The translations under genes and the position numbers were made by a program. DNA of 64,000 bases from CAYHVK01 sp964360255 (GTDB lineage: Bacteria; Bdellovibrionota; Bdellovibrionia; Bdellovibrionales; UBA1609). Position 1 is the stretch's first letter; the number at the start of each line of letters is the position of its first letter. A model generated the notes under the pieces. The model saw nothing but the letters and a program-made list of their open reading frames with translations, was not told the origin of the DNA and did no database searches. Shown here in pieces: positions 48,900 through 57,267 of this stretch. The stretch is taken from assembly GCA_964360255.1 (NCBI GenBank), contig CAYHVK010000011.1:1-64000 (forward strand). Direction: 5' to 3'.

Positions 48900-49443
48900 A
48901 CTTTTTTTGATCTTTAACCAGTGAAGCATAAAACGCGGCGGCCACCCGGCCTTCGCGATCAATAACCAAATGAAATGGCAAAGCTTCAATGTTCAGAAGC
49001 TGCTGAAGCATTCGAGTATTTTCGTAAACGGCGATGGTGTTAGGGGCAAGCTTAGACTGAAGTTCTTTGGCCTCAGCAATTAAGCCTTCGCTGTCCATAT
49101 TCACAAGCACAGTTGAAAATCTTTGTCCTGCGAGTTCGTTCTGAATTTGTTCAATAAGCGGAAACTCAGCACGGCAAGGTTCGCACCATGAGGCCCAGAA
49201 GTTGATGTAAATCACTTGGCCTTTTAAATCAGACAAAGTTTTCTCAGGGCGCGACTCAAGGACGATATTGTACGCCTTTGGTCGGGCCGAAACTGGGCCA
49301 GCAGCTGGGACTTCATGACGAGCTTGGTGCTGGTATAGATTCTCTTGATGATCCGAGTAATAATAAAAGAGGCCGAAAACGACAAACAATAGAAAAATGG
49401 CCGCCGCCTTCATAATAAGAAAGGTCTGATTCTTTGAAGTCAT
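48865..49443 (-). CDS. TlpA/ResA-like membrane-anchored thioredoxin
   Basis: A 192-residue periplasmic thiol-disulfide protein: membrane anchor (about 8-29, TFLIMKAAAIFLLFVVFGLFYYY), linker, then a TlpA-like domain with the active site NFWASWCEPCRAEFP (Cys87, Cys90) and cis-Pro region ALPFHLVIDREGRV. Such proteins reduce cytochrome c apoproteins or other periplasmic thiols. The ATG at 49443 is preferred because it puts the anchor at the N-terminus; a longer frame back to 49542 would bury it. Its start overlaps the divergent pilin-like gene by 10 bases. Confidence 0.85.
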   Translation of the reverse strand: MTSKNQTFLIMKAAAIFLLFVVFGLFYYYSDHQENLYQHQARHEVPAAGPVSARPKAYNIVLESRPEKTLSDLKGQVIYINFWASWCEPCRAEFPLIEQIQNELAGQRFSTVLVNMDSEGLIAEAKELQSKLAPNTIAVYENTRMLQQLLNIEALPFHLVIDREGRVAAAFYASLVKDQKKFKALLKQLLAE

Positions 49444-49637
49444 TGAAACTTGATAGTATCCGAAACGCCAAAGGTCAAATTGCAGTTGAATATATTCTGC
49501 TGGTGTCTCTTTCAGCGTCTTTGGCTGTGCTTGTGGTTTCACTTCTAGCTTCGCGTAATCCCGAAAGCCCGGGCCTCATCGTCGGCAAGTGGCGCCAAAT
49601 CATCGAGACCATCGCCACTGATAAAATTGAGCAATAG
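49434..49637 (+). CDS. Small type IV pilin-like / class III signal peptide protein
   Basis: A 67-residue protein with a prepilin-type sequence: basic leader MKSLKLDSIRNAKG, then QIAVEYILLVSLSASLAVL, where Gly/Gln marks the peptidase cleavage site and Glu is at position +5 of the mature protein, followed by a hydrophobic helix and a short tail (IVGKWRQIIETIATDKIEQ). It resembles Flp/TadE or class III pilin-like peptides. Start TTG with AAAGG about 9 bases upstream; it overlaps the divergent TlpA-like start. No other pilus genes are in the window. Confidence 0.65.
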   Translation: MKSLKLDSIRNAKGQIAVEYILLVSLSASLAVLVVSLLASRNPESPGLIVGKWRQIIETIATDKIEQ

Positions 49638-49676
49638 TCGAATAATTCTAGTGCAATTCAACTAATTTTTATGTTT

Positions 49677-50429
49677 CTAAAAAAGTTGACGATTTTTCAT
49701 TTCTTTGGCGATGGCGCTTTGCACTTGCTCGCGAATCTCGCCAGCGATCTCATGCACGAGTTTGCTATCGCGAGCCGACGCTGGCTTGTAAGGAAGATAA
49801 ATAGGCTTAAGAAATATAATCTTCCATTTAACAGGTAACGGAATCACATTCAGCGGCAAAGGAAGAATCGAACCGCGCAAAAACTTAGTCAGACGAATCT
49901 GCTTTAAATTAATATGAGTTTCTTCAGCTCCCAAAATAATTGTCGGCACAATCGGAGCCCCAGTTTGCAACGCCATACGTACAAATCCACGGCGAAACTC
50001 TTGAAGTTCATAAGCTTTTGAAGTCGGCTTGAAATTCCCTTGTTCACCTTCAGGAAAAATAACAACCAAGTTGTTTTTCTTTAGCTGAGTGATGCCATTC
50101 GACAGCGTTGCCTCTAAAAAACCAAACTTGTGTGCGGGAATTGCCGTGGCATCAGTTAAAAACCAGAATTTATGGGTTAAAACCCGTGAGGTTCTCTGCG
50201 TACGTTCGTGAATTTCATAGGCCAGCATCATAGCGTCAAAGCCCGCGTACCCAGAATGATTAGGAGTAATCAAGGCCGGGCCGCGTTTAGGAATGTTTTC
50301 TATGCCCTCAACTTGCAAGCGAAAATATTTCCGCATAATCTCCATAAGAAAGCGCGGAGCGGCTCGATATAAAAGATCTTCGCTTTTTTTGGCATCGAAA
50401 TCGAAAAAACTTTCAAGGAACTTATTCAT
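49677..50429 (-). CDS. Lysophospholipid acyltransferase-like (LPLAT) protein
   Basis: A 250-residue LPLAT-family protein: PNHSGYAGFDAMMLA as motif I (H and D separated by six residues, not the usual four), FPEGEQGNFK as motif III, GAPIVPTIILGAEE as motif IV. The altered H-D spacing occurs in a distinct subgroup with unproven substrates. The ATG at 50429 is directly back to back with the glycerol-kinase ATG at 50430 (CATATG), so the two genes have no spacer; a TATACT sits 7 bases before it inside glpK. It may act on glycerol-phosphate made by the divergent kinase, which is inference. Confidence 0.82.
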   Translation of the reverse strand: MNKFLESFFDFDAKKSEDLLYRAAPRFLMEIMRKYFRLQVEGIENIPKRGPALITPNHSGYAGFDAMMLAYEIHERTQRTSRVLTHKFWFLTDATAIPAHKFGFLEATLSNGITQLKKNNLVVIFPEGEQGNFKPTSKAYELQEFRRGFVRMALQTGAPIVPTIILGAEETHINLKQIRLTKFLRGSILPLPLNVIPLPVKWKIIFLKPIYLPYKPASARDSKLVHEIAGEIREQVQSAIAKEMKNRQLF

Positions 50430-51923
50430 ATGGCTCAGTATATATTGGCTATCGATCAAGGCACAACCGGTACAACAGTCGCGTTAATGGATCGTGTAGG
50501 AGTCGTAGTTGCCCAGTCTGGTCATGACTACGAGCAAATTTATCCACAGCCAGGATGGGTCGAGCACAATCCAGAAACCATTTGGCAAACAGTTCTTGAT
50601 GGAATCCAAGATGTCTTAGGTCGCAGCGGAATCAATCCTTCAAACGTGGCGGCTATCGGAATCACAAACCAGCGCGAGACTTCAATCATATGGGATCGCA
50701 AAACCAGTGCGCCTATTTACAATGCCATCGTTTGGCAATGCCGCCGTACAACTCCAGTTTGCGAAAAATTAAAAAAGAATGCCGCGACAAGAAAAAACGT
50801 AGCCAAAAAAACCGGCTTAGTTATTGACCCTTACTTCTCAGCTACAAAATTCCAATGGATTCTCGACGAAGTTAAGGGCGCCCGCCAGCGCGCGGTAAAA
50901 GGTGAGCTAGCCGCAGGCACAATCGATACCTTTCTTCTTTGGCGCCTCACTGGGGGAGCCGTCCACGCCACAGATGTTTCAAACGCATCCCGCACAATGC
51001 TCATGAACATTGATAAAGGTAGGTGGGATAAAGACCTCTTAAAACTTTTCAAGGTCCCAGCAGAAATATTACCGAAAATCTCTCCATCAAGCGGCGAATT
51101 TGGCCGAACAATAGGTGTTCCGGGTTTGCCAGATGGAATTCCAATTACTGGCATTGCAGGTGATCAGCAGGCGGCACTTTTCGGCCAAGCTTGCTTCAAA
51201 GTTGGGGATGCGAAATGCACATTCGGCACCGGCAGCTTCTTGCTGATGAACACCGGTAACAAACGCATTCATTCAAAAAGCGGAATCCTAACTACAGTTG
51301 CATGGCAGCTTAAAGGTGAGAAAAAATTAACGTACGCTCTCGAAGGTGGAGCTTTCATTTGCGGCGCCGCTGTTCAATGGCTGCGCGACGGGCTCGGCTT
51401 TATTAAAACCAGCAGTGAAGTTGAAAAATTAGCCCGGGAAGTGAGCGATAGCGGTGGCGTCGAATTCGTGCCAGCCCTAGCTGGTTTGGGCGCTCCATAC
51501 TGGAATCCAAATGCCCGCGGTTTAATTTGCGGAATTACTCGTGGCACAACAAGAGCCCATGTGGCTCGTGCCACACTCGAGGCGATGGCCTTACAAAATA
51601 TGGATATTCTAACAGCTATGCAAAAAGACCTTGGCAAAAAGTTATCCAACATCCGCGTCGATGGCGGGGCCACAGAAAACAATCTATTAATGCAGCTTCA
51701 GGCAGATTACTTAGGTCAATCCATCGAGCGACCCAAAATGATCGAAACAACAATGGCCGGCGCCGCTTTTTTAGCCGGTCTTGGCTCAGGTTTCTGGAAG
51801 GATATAAAAGAAATCCAATCCATCTGGAAAACCGATCGGGTCTTCAAGGCTGAACTTTCAAAAAAAGACCGCGACACTCGCCTCAAAAAATGGCAATCCG
51901 CCGTCGCCCGCACCAATTTGTAG
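50430..51923 (+). CDS. glpK: Glycerol kinase
   Basis: A 497-residue FGGY-family kinase, glycerol plus ATP to sn-glycerol-3-phosphate. It starts YILAIDQGTTGTTVALMD (phosphate loop 1), has GITNQRETSIIWD, YFSATKFQWILDEV, the GTIDTFLLWRLTGG segment, GIAGDQQAALFGQ, and the C-terminal VDGGATENNLLMQ and AGAAFLAG. Near full length (498-500 typical). AAGGAAC 8 bases upstream lies inside the divergent acyltransferase gene. A terminator follows the stop at 51941-51966. No glpF or glpD in the window. Confidence 0.96.
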   Translation: MAQYILAIDQGTTGTTVALMDRVGVVVAQSGHDYEQIYPQPGWVEHNPETIWQTVLDGIQDVLGRSGINPSNVAAIGITNQRETSIIWDRKTSAPIYNAIVWQCRRTTPVCEKLKKNAATRKNVAKKTGLVIDPYFSATKFQWILDEVKGARQRAVKGELAAGTIDTFLLWRLTGGAVHATDVSNASRTMLMNIDKGRWDKDLLKLFKVPAEILPKISPSSGEFGRTIGVPGLPDGIPITGIAGDQQAALFGQACFKVGDAKCTFGTGSFLLMNTGNKRIHSKSGILTTVAWQLKGEKKLTYALEGGAFICGAAVQWLRDGLGFIKTSSEVEKLAREVSDSGGVEFVPALAGLGAPYWNPNARGLICGITRGTTRAHVARATLEAMALQNMDILTAMQKDLGKKLSNIRVDGGATENNLLMQLQADYLGQSIERPKMIETTMAGAAFLAGLGSGFWKDIKEIQSIWKTDRVFKAELSKKDRDTRLKKWQSAVARTNL

Positions 51924-51940
51924 TAGCTGCTACTAGAATC

Positions 51941-51966
51941 AGTCCGACCGGTCCGGATTCTTTTTT
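51941..51966 (+). terminator. Intrinsic terminator of glpK
   Basis: AGTCCG (51941-51946) pairs CGGATT (51954-51959) with one G-U; loop of 7; C then six Ts at 51961-51966. It lies 18 bases after the glpK stop. Confidence 0.7.
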
Positions 51967-52087
51967 ATCCGGGGCGTCCGCTCAAGTGCAATTTATCCAT
52001 GGCTCATACCTGGCGCCGAGTCTGCAATGCATATGCGTGACGTGCGAAAAAATAAAGCAAAGACAGCGAGCGCACCATCAAATTACC

Positions 52088-52129
52088 ACTCCGATCGATG
52101 TCGAGGAATTCCTCGACATCGATCGGAGT
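52088..52129. repeat. 42-bp perfect palindrome
   Basis: The 21-base arm 52088-52108 (starts ACTCCGATCGATGTCGAGG) is followed without spacer by its exact reverse complement 52109-52129; the centre is GAATTC. No T run of length follows (AGGTTTTG), and the glpK terminator already lies 120 bases upstream. It is 58 bases before an HTH gene and could be its operator. The rest of 51967-52187 shows nothing definite. Confidence 0.9.
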
Positions 52130-52187
52130 AGGTTTTGAAGAGGTCATGTAGCGGATTTAATGTGCTTGAGTGTAATCAGGGGTTTAA

Positions 52188-52907
52188 ATGCTAAAAAAGT
52201 CTGAGGAGATGATGGGACAAGGGCAGCCAGATAGGTCTAAATTACCTAAGGAGTTCATTCATCCCAAAATGACAGTTATGGAGATGATCGATGATGAACA
52301 AATTAAGAGTGGCGCCTTTAATATTTGGCTTCAGTATTATAAGAAAAGCCACATCAGCTCGCAAATGAAGCCATTTATTAATGCGAAAAGCGAGCTTTCG
52401 AAAATAAAACCACCAGATTATCTTTCTTATAAAGAACATCTTAAAATTACACCCTCATGGATAAGGTCAGTTCGTGAATCTTTATTTCTGAGCGCAGTCT
52501 CATTATCGCAAAAGATGGATTTAAAACGAACGGGCTTTCAGTGTATTGAAAAAAGTGAGGCGGTCGGCACGATTTCGTTGAATAGTCTAAGAAAAGCAGC
52601 AGAAGCTATGGATTGTGAGCTTGTTTATGCCATCATACCAAAAGACAAGGTCACTCCAGCAGAGAAGATATGGGAAGTGCTTTATCCGCTCGCTTGTCGA
52701 ACTAAGTTTGTGCCGAATGTGAATCGATCACAGCGCATGTATGGTATCGCCTCTGCTGCACGGATGTTGATGGAAGATCAGGGGCTTCGCCAGCAACAGG
52801 GTTGGTCGACTCGGGGAGAAGTTTCTGAGGGTGGTGTATTTCGCGAGATCACTCAACTAGAAGCTAAAAAAATTCGTCGGCTTGATTCGGATGATCTCGG
52901 ACGCTGA
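52188..52907 (+). CDS. HTH protein resembling mobile mystery protein A
   Basis: A 239-residue protein. Residues about 92-155 match the 'mobile mystery protein A' helix-turn-helix: PSWIRSVRESLFLSAVSLS, then IEKSEAVGTISLNSLRKAAEAMDCELVYAIIP. The usual protein of this family is about 150 aa; here about 85 residues precede the HTH and about 80 follow it. In known loci it is paired with a Fic-domain mobile mystery protein B, which is absent here. It is an orphan regulator or antitoxin-like gene. A 42-bp perfect palindrome lies 58 bases upstream. Confidence 0.75.
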   Translation: MLKKSEEMMGQGQPDRSKLPKEFIHPKMTVMEMIDDEQIKSGAFNIWLQYYKKSHISSQMKPFINAKSELSKIKPPDYLSYKEHLKITPSWIRSVRESLFLSAVSLSQKMDLKRTGFQCIEKSEAVGTISLNSLRKAAEAMDCELVYAIIPKDKVTPAEKIWEVLYPLACRTKFVPNVNRSQRMYGIASAARMLMEDQGLRQQQGWSTRGEVSEGGVFREITQLEAKKIRRLDSDDLGR

Positions 52908-52925
52908 GCGCCGTTGTTCTTACAG

Positions 52926-52979
52926 CTGAGTGTGATCAGGGTCTCAGATCAGCCTACGGTGGCACTCAGGTCAAGTCGA
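52926..52979. other. Nested inverted repeats between the HTH gene and the lytic transglycosylase
   Basis: CTGAGTG (52926-52932) pairs CACTCAG (52973-52979); inside, TGATC (52933-52937) pairs GATCA (52947-52951). This is a stem-loop of moderate strength in the 168-base gap; no T run directly follows. A T-rich stretch appears 12-20 bases later, so weak termination is possible. Confidence 0.4.
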
Positions 52980-53075
52980 AGGTCTAGCCCTTTTTATTGA
53001 CCATTTTCTCTTCAAAAACAGTCCCATTTTAAGGGGGGTTGTGATTAAATTTTTAATCCGGGGAAGGGGAAATTT

Positions 53076-55556
53076 TTGAATAAAATATTCGGGGCTTGCG
53101 CTCCTGTCTTTATTTTATTTACAGGGCTCATCGCATTTTCAGCGCCGTCACAAATCGATGATGCCGTTGCCGTTTATGCGAAAGGTGATGTGGCTAAGGC
53201 CATTCGTCGTCTTAAAGATACAGCTGATGCTAAATTGACTCCGGCAGAACAGGCTCAGAAGTATTTTGCTCTAGGGGCTTGGGGCCTTGAAAAAGGCAAC
53301 AGTGTTGAGGCTCGTAATTTTCTTCTTAAATCAATTGAATTAAAAGTTGCGCAGAAAGCTCATGCTCATTTCTTAATCGCCACAAGCTACAAACGAGACA
53401 AAGATTTCGTCTCGGCGGTTTTGCATTATACGCGTTCTTTTGAAGAGAATCCTCCGCTGAATATCTTCTTTCAAGCTCGTATGGATTACGCTGATATGGC
53501 GATTGAGATGAAGCAATATAAAAAGGCTCTCGACAATCTAACTTATGTTGAGCGGCGCCAACGCGGTGATTATCGTTATCCCGAAATTATTTGGAAGCTG
53601 ATCGGTGTTGAGCTGAAAATGAATCGCCGCGTGCAAGCGTGTCGGTGGGCTCGTAAAATGTATTCTTCATTTCCGGGTCATTATCTCGCGAAAGACTGGG
53701 GTATCGATTTACATTTAAATAAATATGAAGGTGCGGCTATTGGCTGTGTGACAACGGCGAAAGAAATGCGGACGCGCAACAAACGTCTTTTCATGTCAGG
53801 CAATGAAGATAAGGCAAAGAGTGAAATTGATGAGCTGATTTCTCGATATAAGCCTGAAAACCAATATGAAATAGATATTATGCGTGCGGAGTTCTTGCAG
53901 CTTCAGGGTTATTCAGACGAAGCTCTTAAGCTTCTTGTTAAATATTATGACAATCAAAAATCGAACTTCAATTATTTGAGCTTAGTGGCGCGAGTCGCTT
54001 CTCGTGCCAATGAATATCAGATGGCTGTGGGAGCGTATGTTCGCTCCCACCAAATTTCGCCCAAATCAAAAGCGGGACGTCAGGCTTTATTCTCGGCCGC
54101 CTTCATGAGTTATCAATTTCAAGACTATGATGGGGCCACTCGTCGCTTTCAAGAATTTATCAAGCGTTATGGTAAATCAGGGTTGGCGCGCGATGCTCAA
54201 TGGCACTTGGCCTGGGTGAAGTATTTAAAAGGTGATTACTTTGGTGCTGAAAAAGGAATGATCCCGCTTGCCGTTTCTTATAAAGGCCGTGGACGTCGCC
54301 GCCGCGCTATCCGTGATGATCGCGTTCGTTATTGGCTGGCAATGACTGAGCTCAAGAGAGAGAAGTGGGGCGAAGCTCGTGATCTTTTTTCTCAGCTTTC
54401 TAAATCGAGCCAAGAATCTTACTACGCTTTATTAGCCCAGTATCGTCTTTCGCAGATTCCGGATATTCCGCTTCGCCGTGATATCTCATCGACTGTTAAG
54501 GCTCCGAGCGAAGCTCTCGCAAATTTGACAACGCTTCCGCTGCCAGCGGCGTCGCCTTTGCCGCCTGTTGTGCCTTCATCTGCGGCGGCAGATTCTGCGA
54601 GTGAAGATGAAGAGGCAGAAGAAACTGAAGAAACAATGGCGACAACCAGTGGTGAAGAAGCCTCTGAAGACGGTAGTGATGGGTCTGGTGAAGAGACAGC
54701 GGATTCTGAAGAGTCAGGTGGTCTGGATACGAAGAGTATGCCGGTGTTTAAGCAAGCAAAGCTCAATGAGAGATTTGAGCGAGCCAATGCACTGATTCAG
54801 TTAGGTTTCTTTGATTGGGCCCGATGGGAGCTTTATGAAATCGAAAGAAGAACTTCGAGTAAAGCACATCTAAAGCCTTTGATGGAGGCTTACGATAAGA
54901 TTGGCTCTTACAATCGTTCATCTTATATCTCTGAAATTTATTTTGGTGCAGAACGGTCGCAAAATAAACCTAAAGAGAGTCGTCTCTATTGGGAGACAAG
55001 TTACCCAAAAGCTTTCTTTAGCTCAGTTGATAAATATACGAAGAGGTTCGGTGTTGAGTTTGAGCTTGTGCTCGCAATAATGAGAGCCGAAAGTCATTAC
55101 AATAAAGACGTTTCGTCTCCGGTGGGAGCACGTGGACTTATGCAAATCATGCCTTACACAGGCGAAAAAGTAGCTCAATTACTTGGTGAAGCGGATTACA
55201 AAGATGAAATGCTTTTTGATGCTGACACAAATGTGCGCTGGGGTACGAGCTATCTTTCTCGCTTGAATAAGAAGTTCCAGAACCAGCTTCCTCTTGTTGC
55301 AGCGAGCTACAATGCTGGTCCTCATCGTGTAAACAGTTGGCTCAGCTCATTTGGGAATCGAGACATGGACGAATTTATCGAACATGTTCCTTTTGTAGAG
55401 ACTCGTAACTACATGAAGAAGGTTTCTAAGAACTACGCAGTTTACAAAAGCCTCTACAGTGATTCTAAGAACTCATTAGCATTTCTCACTCGCCCAATTC
55501 CATTTAAAATTGAAGGTCGTCCTGCGACTAGAGAAAATTGGGAACCTCTTGAATAG
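53076..55556 (+). CDS. Exported lytic murein transglycosylase (Slt70-like, TPR-rich)
   Basis: An 826-residue periplasmic protein. Signal peptide (about 1-22), then a superhelical domain of TPR-like repeats (about 25-470, e.g. AHFLIATSYKRDKDFVSAVLHY), a Ser/Glu/Pro-rich disordered insert (about 490-570), and a C-terminal SLT domain (about 660-800) with catalytic Glu in IMRAESHYN, GARGLMQIMPYTG, VAASYNAGP and TRNYMKKVSKNY. It cleaves murein to 1,6-anhydro products. TTG start with GGGGAAGGGG upstream. The acidic insert is not normal in Slt70. An oligopeptide ABC system follows. Confidence 0.92.
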   Translation: MNKIFGACAPVFILFTGLIAFSAPSQIDDAVAVYAKGDVAKAIRRLKDTADAKLTPAEQAQKYFALGAWGLEKGNSVEARNFLLKSIELKVAQKAHAHFLIATSYKRDKDFVSAVLHYTRSFEENPPLNIFFQARMDYADMAIEMKQYKKALDNLTYVERRQRGDYRYPEIIWKLIGVELKMNRRVQACRWARKMYSSFPGHYLAKDWGIDLHLNKYEGAAIGCVTTAKEMRTRNKRLFMSGNEDKAKSEIDELISRYKPENQYEIDIMRAEFLQLQGYSDEALKLLVKYYDNQKSNFNYLSLVARVASRANEYQMAVGAYVRSHQISPKSKAGRQALFSAAFMSYQFQDYDGATRRFQEFIKRYGKSGLARDAQWHLAWVKYLKGDYFGAEKGMIPLAVSYKGRGRRRRAIRDDRVRYWLAMTELKREKWGEARDLFSQLSKSSQESYYALLAQYRLSQIPDIPLRRDISSTVKAPSEALANLTTLPLPAASPLPPVVPSSAAADSASEDEEAEETEETMATTSGEEASEDGSDGSGEETADSEESGGLDTKSMPVFKQAKLNERFERANALIQLGFFDWARWELYEIERRTSSKAHLKPLMEAYDKIGSYNRSSYISEIYFGAERSQNKPKESRLYWETSYPKAFFSSVDKYTKRFGVEFELVLAIMRAESHYNKDVSSPVGARGLMQIMPYTGEKVAQLLGEADYKDEMLFDADTNVRWGTSYLSRLNKKFQNQLPLVAASYNAGPHRVNSWLSSFGNRDMDEFIEHVPFVETRNYMKKVSKNYAVYKSLYSDSKNSLAFLTRPIPFKIEGRPATRENWEPLE

Positions 55557-55629
55557 TCTTGACAAAAATAAGTGCGGACGATGAGTATGAGCACAGTTTT
55601 TGAGAGTTATCAAAACTGTGGGGGAGTCC

Positions 55630-57222
55630 ATGAGATATTCAATGAAAATAAGTTTACTGCTTTTGAGCTTGGTTGTGTTTACTGCTGGATGTACAAAAAA
55701 ATCATCTGGTGATTACAACCTCAACATTAGTGAAACAATTCGCACAAACCTAAGCGCTGAGCCACCATCACTTGATTGGCATAAATCATCTGATACCACT
55801 TCTTCAGAAGTGACGGGCAACGTGATGGATGGCCTCACTCAGTACAATTTGAAAGACCCGAATCTTTCTCTGCTTCCGGCTCTTGCTGAGAAATGGACTT
55901 CTTCTAAAGATCAAAAAACTTGGACATTCGTTCTTCGTAAAGATGTTAAGTGGACAGATGGCGTTCCTTTTACAGCACAAAACATGATCGATGCATGGGA
56001 GCGTCTGCTCAACAAAGACACGGGCGCGCTTTACGCTTATTTTTTATTCAATGTTAAGAATGCGAAAAAATACAATGCCGGTGAAATTAAAGATTTCGCA
56101 CAGGTGGGAGTAAAAGCTAACGCCGCTGGTGACCTAGTTGTAGAACTTGAAAAACCACAGAGTTATTTTCCGATGCTACTGACTCACCACAGTACTTTCC
56201 CGATACGTAAAGATGTGATTGAAAAAGGTGGCGAGAATTGGACGCGTCCTGAGCACATCCAAACTCTTGGGGCCTACAAGCTCAATATTTGGGACAATGA
56301 TAAAGCGTTAGTTCTTGAGCGTAATGAGAATTATTATGGCGATAAAGCAAAAACTAAATTCGTTCTTATGCGTATCGTGAAGGAAACGAGCACGGCTTTA
56401 AAAATGTTTGAAAAAGGCCAAATCGATTCAATGAATGAGGTGCCATCACTTGAGATCGCACGCTTGAAAGAAAAGCCTCAATTTCGTTTATCTCCTTCTC
56501 TTGGAATTTATTATTTCGGTTTCAACGTTAAGAAAAAACCTTTCGATAACGTAGATGTGCGCAAAGCTATTAATATGGCTATTGACCGTGAGGAGATCGT
56601 AAAACTTCTCAATGGTGGACAAAAAGGCATCAATGGTTGGTTGCCAGTGGGAATGTTCGGTTTCAACGGCGATGTCGGCATTAAGTTCAATCGCGAAGCC
56701 GCAGCTAAACTTCTTGATAAGGCGGGATACGCAGATCGTACAAAATTCCCTAAAATTACGATTGGTTTTAACACGAACGAAAATCACCAACGTGTAACTG
56801 AGAATATTCAAGCTCAGCTGAAACGTAATTTAGGTATTGATGTCGAGCTTCAGAATTGGGAGTGGAAATCATACAACGGTGTCCTTCAAGCTGATGCTCC
56901 ACAAATGTACAGAATGGCTTGGATCGCAGACTTCCCAGATCCAGATAACTTCTTTGGTTTGATTACTTCTGACTCAGAAAATAACCACACAAATTGGTCG
57001 AACCCTAAGTTTGATGAACTCGTTAAAAAAGGCGTGAGTGTGGGCAACCCTGTAGAGCGTAAAAAAATCTACGATGAGGCCCAGAAGATTCTTACAGAAA
57101 CAGATGTTCCAGTGGTTCCGATTTACTCATATGTGAATCACCAGATGGTTTCGGATCGCATCGAGAACTTCCCATCGAATGCGATGCAGAAATTTGAATA
57201 TAAGGACGTGGTGATCAAATAA
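55630..57222 (+). CDS. oppA: Oligopeptide ABC transporter substrate-binding lipoprotein (OppA-like)
   Basis: A 530-residue SBP_bac_5 lipoprotein: signal with lipobox FTAGC (acylated Cys21), NISETIRTNLSAEPPSLDWHKSSDTTS, GLTQYN, WTFVLRKDVKWTDGVPFTAQNMIDAW, and the C-terminal NHTNWSNPKFDEL. It captures peptides in the periplasm. ATG at 55630 with GGGGGAG upstream is preferred over one 10 codons earlier because it leaves a normal lipoprotein signal. It lies 73 bases after the lytic transglycosylase; a small hairpin (57224-57258) separates it from oppB. Confidence 0.92.
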   Translation: MRYSMKISLLLLSLVVFTAGCTKKSSGDYNLNISETIRTNLSAEPPSLDWHKSSDTTSSEVTGNVMDGLTQYNLKDPNLSLLPALAEKWTSSKDQKTWTFVLRKDVKWTDGVPFTAQNMIDAWERLLNKDTGALYAYFLFNVKNAKKYNAGEIKDFAQVGVKANAAGDLVVELEKPQSYFPMLLTHHSTFPIRKDVIEKGGENWTRPEHIQTLGAYKLNIWDNDKALVLERNENYYGDKAKTKFVLMRIVKETSTALKMFEKGQIDSMNEVPSLEIARLKEKPQFRLSPSLGIYYFGFNVKKKPFDNVDVRKAINMAIDREEIVKLLNGGQKGINGWLPVGMFGFNGDVGIKFNREAAAKLLDKAGYADRTKFPKITIGFNTNENHQRVTENIQAQLKRNLGIDVELQNWEWKSYNGVLQADAPQMYRMAWIADFPDPDNFFGLITSDSENNHTNWSNPKFDELVKKGVSVGNPVERKKIYDEAQKILTETDVPVVPIYSYVNHQMVSDRIENFPSNAMQKFEYKDVVIK

Positions 57223-57267
57223 ACTTCAGGCCTACTTATTGCAATTTACCACCTGAGGGGTGTCAAA

